Positions 57,314 to 60,542 of a DNA stretch of 60,542 nucleotides are shown here, in pieces. Numbering within the stretch: position 1 is the stretch's first letter; the number at the start of each line of letters is the position of its first letter. The notes under the pieces are model-generated. The model saw only the letters and a program-made list of their open reading frames with translations, made no database searches and had not been told where the DNA came from. The stretch is from an uncultured cyanobacterium. GTDB lineage: Bacteria; Cyanobacteriota; Cyanobacteriia; CACIAM-69d. Position numbers and translations under genes: made by a program. Where the stretch lies: NCBI GenBank assembly GCA_937883785.1, contig CALGDE010000125.1, positions 1 through 60,542 of the forward strand, read 5' to 3'.

Positions 57314-58315
57314 ATGTTGCACCTGCCCGATACCCCGAGCACTAGACAGTTGATTTCTTTGGAAGAGTCTTACGAAGCCTGTCGTCAGGTGACAGCGGAG
57401 TATTCAAAGACGTTTTACTGGGGCACGGCGTTGATGTCGCCGGAAAAGCGTCGAGCGATTTGGGCGATTTATGTGTGGTGTCGCCGCACCGATGAGCTGG
57501 TGGATGGTCCGTTGGCTGCCGCAACAACGCCGGAAACACTGGATCAGTGGGAGCGGGATTTAGAGAGGATTTGGGGTGGTACGCCGCTGGATGATGCGGA
57601 TGTGGCGCTGGTGGACGCGGTGCAGCGGTTTGGGTTGGACATTCAGCCGTTTCGGGACATGATTGCTGGGCAGCGGATGGATTTACACCGCAGCCGCTAC
57701 GAAACCTTTGATGATTTATATCTGTACTGCTATCGAGTTGCGGGCACTGTCGGTTTAATGACGATGCCGGTGCTGGGTACCTTGCAGGATGGTGATCAGG
57801 AACCTGAGCCTCCCGCTTGGAAAGCTTCATTGAGCGGTTACTTAAGCAATCTCAATTTTGATAGCCTCAACCTGGGCGATGTTGACGATGATGCTGATGA
57901 TGATCCTACTCAGGAGGCGATCGCCCTAGGTATCGCTAATCAGCTAACTAACATCCTGCGCGACGTAGGAGAGGATCGGCAGCGGGGGCGGATTTATTTG
58001 CCTCTGGAAGATCTAAAGCGATTTGACTACACCGAGCAGGATTTGATGGATGGGGTGATTGACGATCGCTGGCGGGCATTGATGCAGTTTGAAATCAAGC
58101 GGGCGCGGGAGATCTTCGCGAAAGCCAGCAAAGGAATTCGCCGGTTAAATCGCGATGCACGGTGGCCGGTTTGGGCGGCGCTAATGCTCTATAGCCGCAT
58201 TTTGAATTCCATTGAGCGCAACGACTACGACGTCTTTAACAATCGGGCGTTTGTTTCCACCTGGGGTAAGGTGCAGTGTTTGCCGGTGGCGCTAATTCGC
58301 GCTCAGATGCTGTAG
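57314..58315 (+). CDS. crtB: Phytoene synthase
   Basis: A 333-residue enzyme that condenses two geranylgeranyl diphosphates to phytoene. Asp-rich motif 1 is DELVD (60-64) and motif 2 lies in NILRDVGED (213-221). WCRRTDELVDGP, YCYRVAGTVGLM and RGRIYLPLEDL are family segments. A segment of about 40 residues at 158-198 (LQDGDQEPEPPAWK ... DVDDDADDDPTQ) is longer and more acidic than in homologues I remember. I set the start at the ATG (MLHLPDTPSTRQL), where the cyanobacterial family begins; a TTG at 57275 would add 13 residues. It follows crtP. Confidence 0.95.
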   Translation: MLHLPDTPSTRQLISLEESYEACRQVTAEYSKTFYWGTALMSPEKRRAIWAIYVWCRRTDELVDGPLAAATTPETLDQWERDLERIWGGTPLDDADVALVDAVQRFGLDIQPFRDMIAGQRMDLHRSRYETFDDLYLYCYRVAGTVGLMTMPVLGTLQDGDQEPEPPAWKASLSGYLSNLNFDSLNLGDVDDDADDDPTQEAIALGIANQLTNILRDVGEDRQRGRIYLPLEDLKRFDYTEQDLMDGVIDDRWRALMQFEIKRAREIFAKASKGIRRLNRDARWPVWAALMLYSRILNSIERNDYDVFNNRAFVSTWGKVQCLPVALIRAQML

Positions 58316-58370
58316 TCGCCCAATCCATAGTTTTGGAATCTGTAGTTGTTAACGGAATTGAGCGGGCTGT

Positions 58371-60110
58371 ATGGCAACCGTTAAGACCAACGCGGAGCTA
58401 AGACGAGAACTGAATCGCTTGGACGGTAAGGGCTATAAAGCTTACCGAGATATCGAAGGCGTTTGGTACGAGTTTGAAAAGTTTGATCTGCGCATTGACC
58501 GGGCTCAGGGGGATCCTTTCGCTGCGCCTAGTGCCTGTCGAGTGTGGGTTCCGCCGGAGATTGGGGGCTTTCCCCAGGATTGCTTTGGGTCGGCAATTCG
58601 GCAGGTCGCGTTTCGAGATTTCTTGAATCGTAAGTTTGCGGCGGCGGCGTTTTCTGCGTCTCGAGGCGGCGGCGATCGCGGTTCAGGAAAAAGCGGTCAA
58701 ATTTCCATCGAACGTCCTAGCCAGGCAATTTTGCCACGGTCTTCAGTGGTTCTGCTCCCTGACGAACAACAGTTGGGCGTCGAAGTGCGATTTACGGTGG
58801 GGCTGCCGGCGTTTGGGCGGCGTATCGCTGGGCGACAGGCGGAAAGTTTGTTGTGCGATCGCCTGGTGCAGGTGGTGGAGCGATCGCTATTGGCAGCGTC
58901 GTTGAATTTAAAGGCGTTAAAGCAGCATCTGGATACGGCGGAGGATAGCCATTGGTTGCGATCGCAGCTTGCCGATAAAAATCTGGTGGCATTTGTGCCC
59001 AATGGCGCGTGTCTTCCTCGGCGGAGCGGCAGTGACGATCGCCCAGCGGAAGGGGATGTGGTGCAATTCCAGTCGCCGCCCAGTTTAGGCGTTACCTTCA
59101 ACTGTCCACACACAGGCGAGATTGCAGGGATGGGCATTCCCCAAGGCATCACGCTGCTGGTGGGGGGCGGCTATCACGGAAAATCCACGCTGCTTCAGGC
59201 GATGGAGCGAGGGATTTACGACCATATTCCCGGCGATGGGCGCGAACGAGTAGTGACCGATCCCAACGCTGTAAAAGTGCGGGCGGAGGATGGGCGGTCC
59301 ATTGTGGGCACTGATATTTCGGCGTTTATCAATGGCTTACCCCAGGGCACCTCGACGAAATCCTTTGTGACTCCTAATGCTAGCGGTAGCACCTCCCAAG
59401 CGGCGGCAATTATGGAGGCGGTGGAGGCAGGCACTACGCTATTGCTTGCTGATGAGGATTCCTGTGCGACGAATTTGATGGGGCGCGATCGCCGGATGCA
59501 AACTCTGGTGGCGAAGGATAACGAACCCATTACGCCGCTGCTGGATAAAATTCGGCTGCTGTACCAGGAGCGTCAGGTGTCGTGGGTGTTGGCTATGGGG
59601 GCAAACGGCGATTATTTCGATGTGGCGGATACGATTATTGCCATGGAGTCCTATCGCCCAGTGGATGTAACTGAGCGGGCGAAAACCATTGCCCAAGAGC
59701 AGCCGTCAGGGCGGGCAGCGGAAGGGGGCGATTCTATTGGACAGCTAACGGAACGCTTTTTTGATGCCGCCAGTATTGACCCCAGTCGCGGCAAGCGGGA
59801 TGTGAAGTGGACCGTGCGGGATACGCGCCTGCTATCTTTTGGGACCGAAGATATTGATCTAACGGCGATCGCCCAGCTAGTGGAACCGGCCCAGTTACGG
59901 GCGATCGCCTTGGGATTACTGGCGGTCAAGGAAGAGCTGAAATCCCAGCAGTGCGATATGCCCACCATCTTGGATGCGGTGTTGGGGCATGTTTCCGAAA
60001 AAGGCTTGGATGGGTTGATGGAAAGTCGCCCCCGAGGAGATCTGGCACAGTTTCGGCGGTTTGAGTTGGCAGCTGCGCTCAATCGATTGCGATCGCTCCG
60101 ATTGCGCTAG
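58371..60110 (+). CDS. P-loop ATPase of the ABC-ATPase (PF09818) family
   Basis: A 579-residue protein. The core (about 255-430) is an ABC-class ATPase: LLVGGGYHGKSTLLQAM (Walker A, residues 265-272), a signature-like SGSTSQAAAIMEAVEAG, and Walker B TTLLLADEDSCATN with D361/E362. The N-terminal YKAYRDIEGVWYEFEKFDLRIDR and C-terminal LTAIAQLVEPAQLRAIALGL are family-specific and match a soluble ABC-ATPase group with eukaryotic relatives; their function is poorly known, and RNA-related roles have been proposed. There are no membrane segments, so it is not a transporter subunit. A Ser/Gly-rich insert sits near 96-110. It begins 55 bases after crtB and may be co-transcribed. Confidence 0.82.
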   Translation: MATVKTNAELRRELNRLDGKGYKAYRDIEGVWYEFEKFDLRIDRAQGDPFAAPSACRVWVPPEIGGFPQDCFGSAIRQVAFRDFLNRKFAAAAFSASRGGGDRGSGKSGQISIERPSQAILPRSSVVLLPDEQQLGVEVRFTVGLPAFGRRIAGRQAESLLCDRLVQVVERSLLAASLNLKALKQHLDTAEDSHWLRSQLADKNLVAFVPNGACLPRRSGSDDRPAEGDVVQFQSPPSLGVTFNCPHTGEIAGMGIPQGITLLVGGGYHGKSTLLQAMERGIYDHIPGDGRERVVTDPNAVKVRAEDGRSIVGTDISAFINGLPQGTSTKSFVTPNASGSTSQAAAIMEAVEAGTTLLLADEDSCATNLMGRDRRMQTLVAKDNEPITPLLDKIRLLYQERQVSWVLAMGANGDYFDVADTIIAMESYRPVDVTERAKTIAQEQPSGRAAEGGDSIGQLTERFFDAASIDPSRGKRDVKWTVRDTRLLSFGTEDIDLTAIAQLVEPAQLRAIALGLLAVKEELKSQQCDMPTILDAVLGHVSEKGLDGLMESRPRGDLAQFRRFELAAALNRLRSLRLR

Positions 60111-60136
60111 AGCTTTAGCAACGTACACTCTAGATG

Positions 60137-60475
60137 TTAAGTGTTTAATGTGTACCGAAGTACATCTCTTTCTTCTACAGGAAGAAAGGGAAAGTATTCT
60201 CCTATCAAACCTGCCAATAAGTGATCGTATTTCCACTTAGACTTCAAGTAGCACCATCCTAATGAACAACCACCGTCTTGCTGTCTAACGAAAAATATGC
60301 CTATACATTTATCTAGCCTCTGCTCGTACTTATTAGCTGCAGTTAGATAATCAAGCAAACGTAGAGCATCCTTTTCATCCTTGCGAGTTAAGGGAATAAA
60401 GGCGAAGCCACACCCTGTAGTCGGTGATGTAAACCGATACGGAGATGTTTGTTCATCAGTAATCGTCTTACGCAT
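60137..60475 (-). CDS. Hypothetical protein, possibly truncated
   Basis: I do not recognise this gene. From the ATG at 60473-60475 it gives 112 residues, beginning MRKTITDEQTSPYRF, with GFAFIPLTRKDEKDALRLLDYL, GIFFVRQQDGGCSLGWCYL and PVEERDVLRYTLNT. The composition is protein-like. The frame continues upstream through a TTG at 60500-60502 to an in-frame TAA at 60533-60535, near the window edge. The residues between (LLAFLSPRQYELS) also look protein-like, and no good ribosome-binding site precedes either start. It may be the C-terminal part of a larger gene broken by a stop or frameshift. Confidence 0.45.
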   Translation of the reverse strand: MRKTITDEQTSPYRFTSPTTGCGFAFIPLTRKDEKDALRLLDYLTAANKYEQRLDKCIGIFFVRQQDGGCSLGWCYLKSKWKYDHLLAGLIGEYFPFLPVEERDVLRYTLNT

Positions 60476-60542
60476 TGACAATTCATACTGACGGGGTGAC
60501 AAGAAGGCTAAAAGGCTTCCTGTATCTTCCTCTTAGCCCTTT

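Overview
The window is a 60.5-kb piece of cyanobacterial chromosome. The octamer GCGATCGC (HIP1) recurs dozens of times in and between genes. The gene content is typical of oxygenic phototrophs: phytoene desaturase and synthase in tandem, heme oxygenase 1, long-chain flavodoxin, MenB for phylloquinone, Calvin-cycle gap2, a transaldolase with an EF-hand tail, and cyanobacterial-type GyrA. A probable hpsL gene (hormogonium polysaccharide) hints at a filamentous, gliding strain, but that is an inference from one gene. No phage, insertion sequence, CRISPR array or recognisable defence island is visible.

Layout. 1-0.97 kb: the start of a leftward leucine-rich-repeat gene and a vapBC-type toxin-antitoxin pair. 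1-4 kb: two tandem paralogous sugar:cation symporters. 4.3-5.4 kb: gap2 behind a 29-bp dyad. 6-8.7 kb: murC and murB. 9-12.1 kb: a large secreted DUF4347/RTX protein. 12.9-17.9 kb: comF-like gene, gyrA and tal. 18.3-22.2 kb: probable hpsL, hom and a DedA gene. 22.8-25.2 kb: a DUF937-like gene, menB, msrB and an HU gene. 25.7-31.3 kb: a DEAH helicase, ppa, isiB, gltX and ho1. 31.5-37.6 kb: a membrane-anchored basic protein, an M15 peptidase with four internal repeats, a CNNM/CorC transporter-like protein and a translationally overlapping anchored protein. 37.9-41.8 kb: tRNA-Ile(CAU), a methyltransferase, a metB-like gene and an oligopeptide-binding lipoprotein. 42.2-51.7 kb: two orphan histidine kinases with near-identical catalytic cores flank a diheme cytochrome c, moxR, ribF and a metallo-beta-lactamase-fold gene. 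52.6-60.5 kb: a RodZ-like gene, trhO, tRNA-Ala(UGC), crtP, crtB, a PF09818-type ABC-ATPase and a possibly truncated hypothetical gene.

How the genes fit together. Most are single housekeeping units rather than long operons. Functional pairs are murC/murB (peptidoglycan), crtP/crtB (first two dedicated carotenoid steps), gap2/tal (Calvin and pentose phosphate cycles) and the CNNM gene with its overlapping partner. Three convergent pairs overlap at their 3' ends (comF/gyrA, methyltransferase/metB, rodZ/trhO).

The most notable non-coding signals are: (1) a dispersed repeat of about 100-120 bp, at least seven copies, all between genes; (2) an 11-nt sequence over the murB ribosome-binding site exactly complementary to the conserved core of the cyanobacterial small RNA Yfr1; (3) a perfect 16-bp inverted repeat ending two bases before the menB start codon; (4) a symmetric nested dyad between murC and murB; and (5) dyads upstream of gap2, isiB and ho1. 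All functions are read from sequence and memory of families; no search was run.
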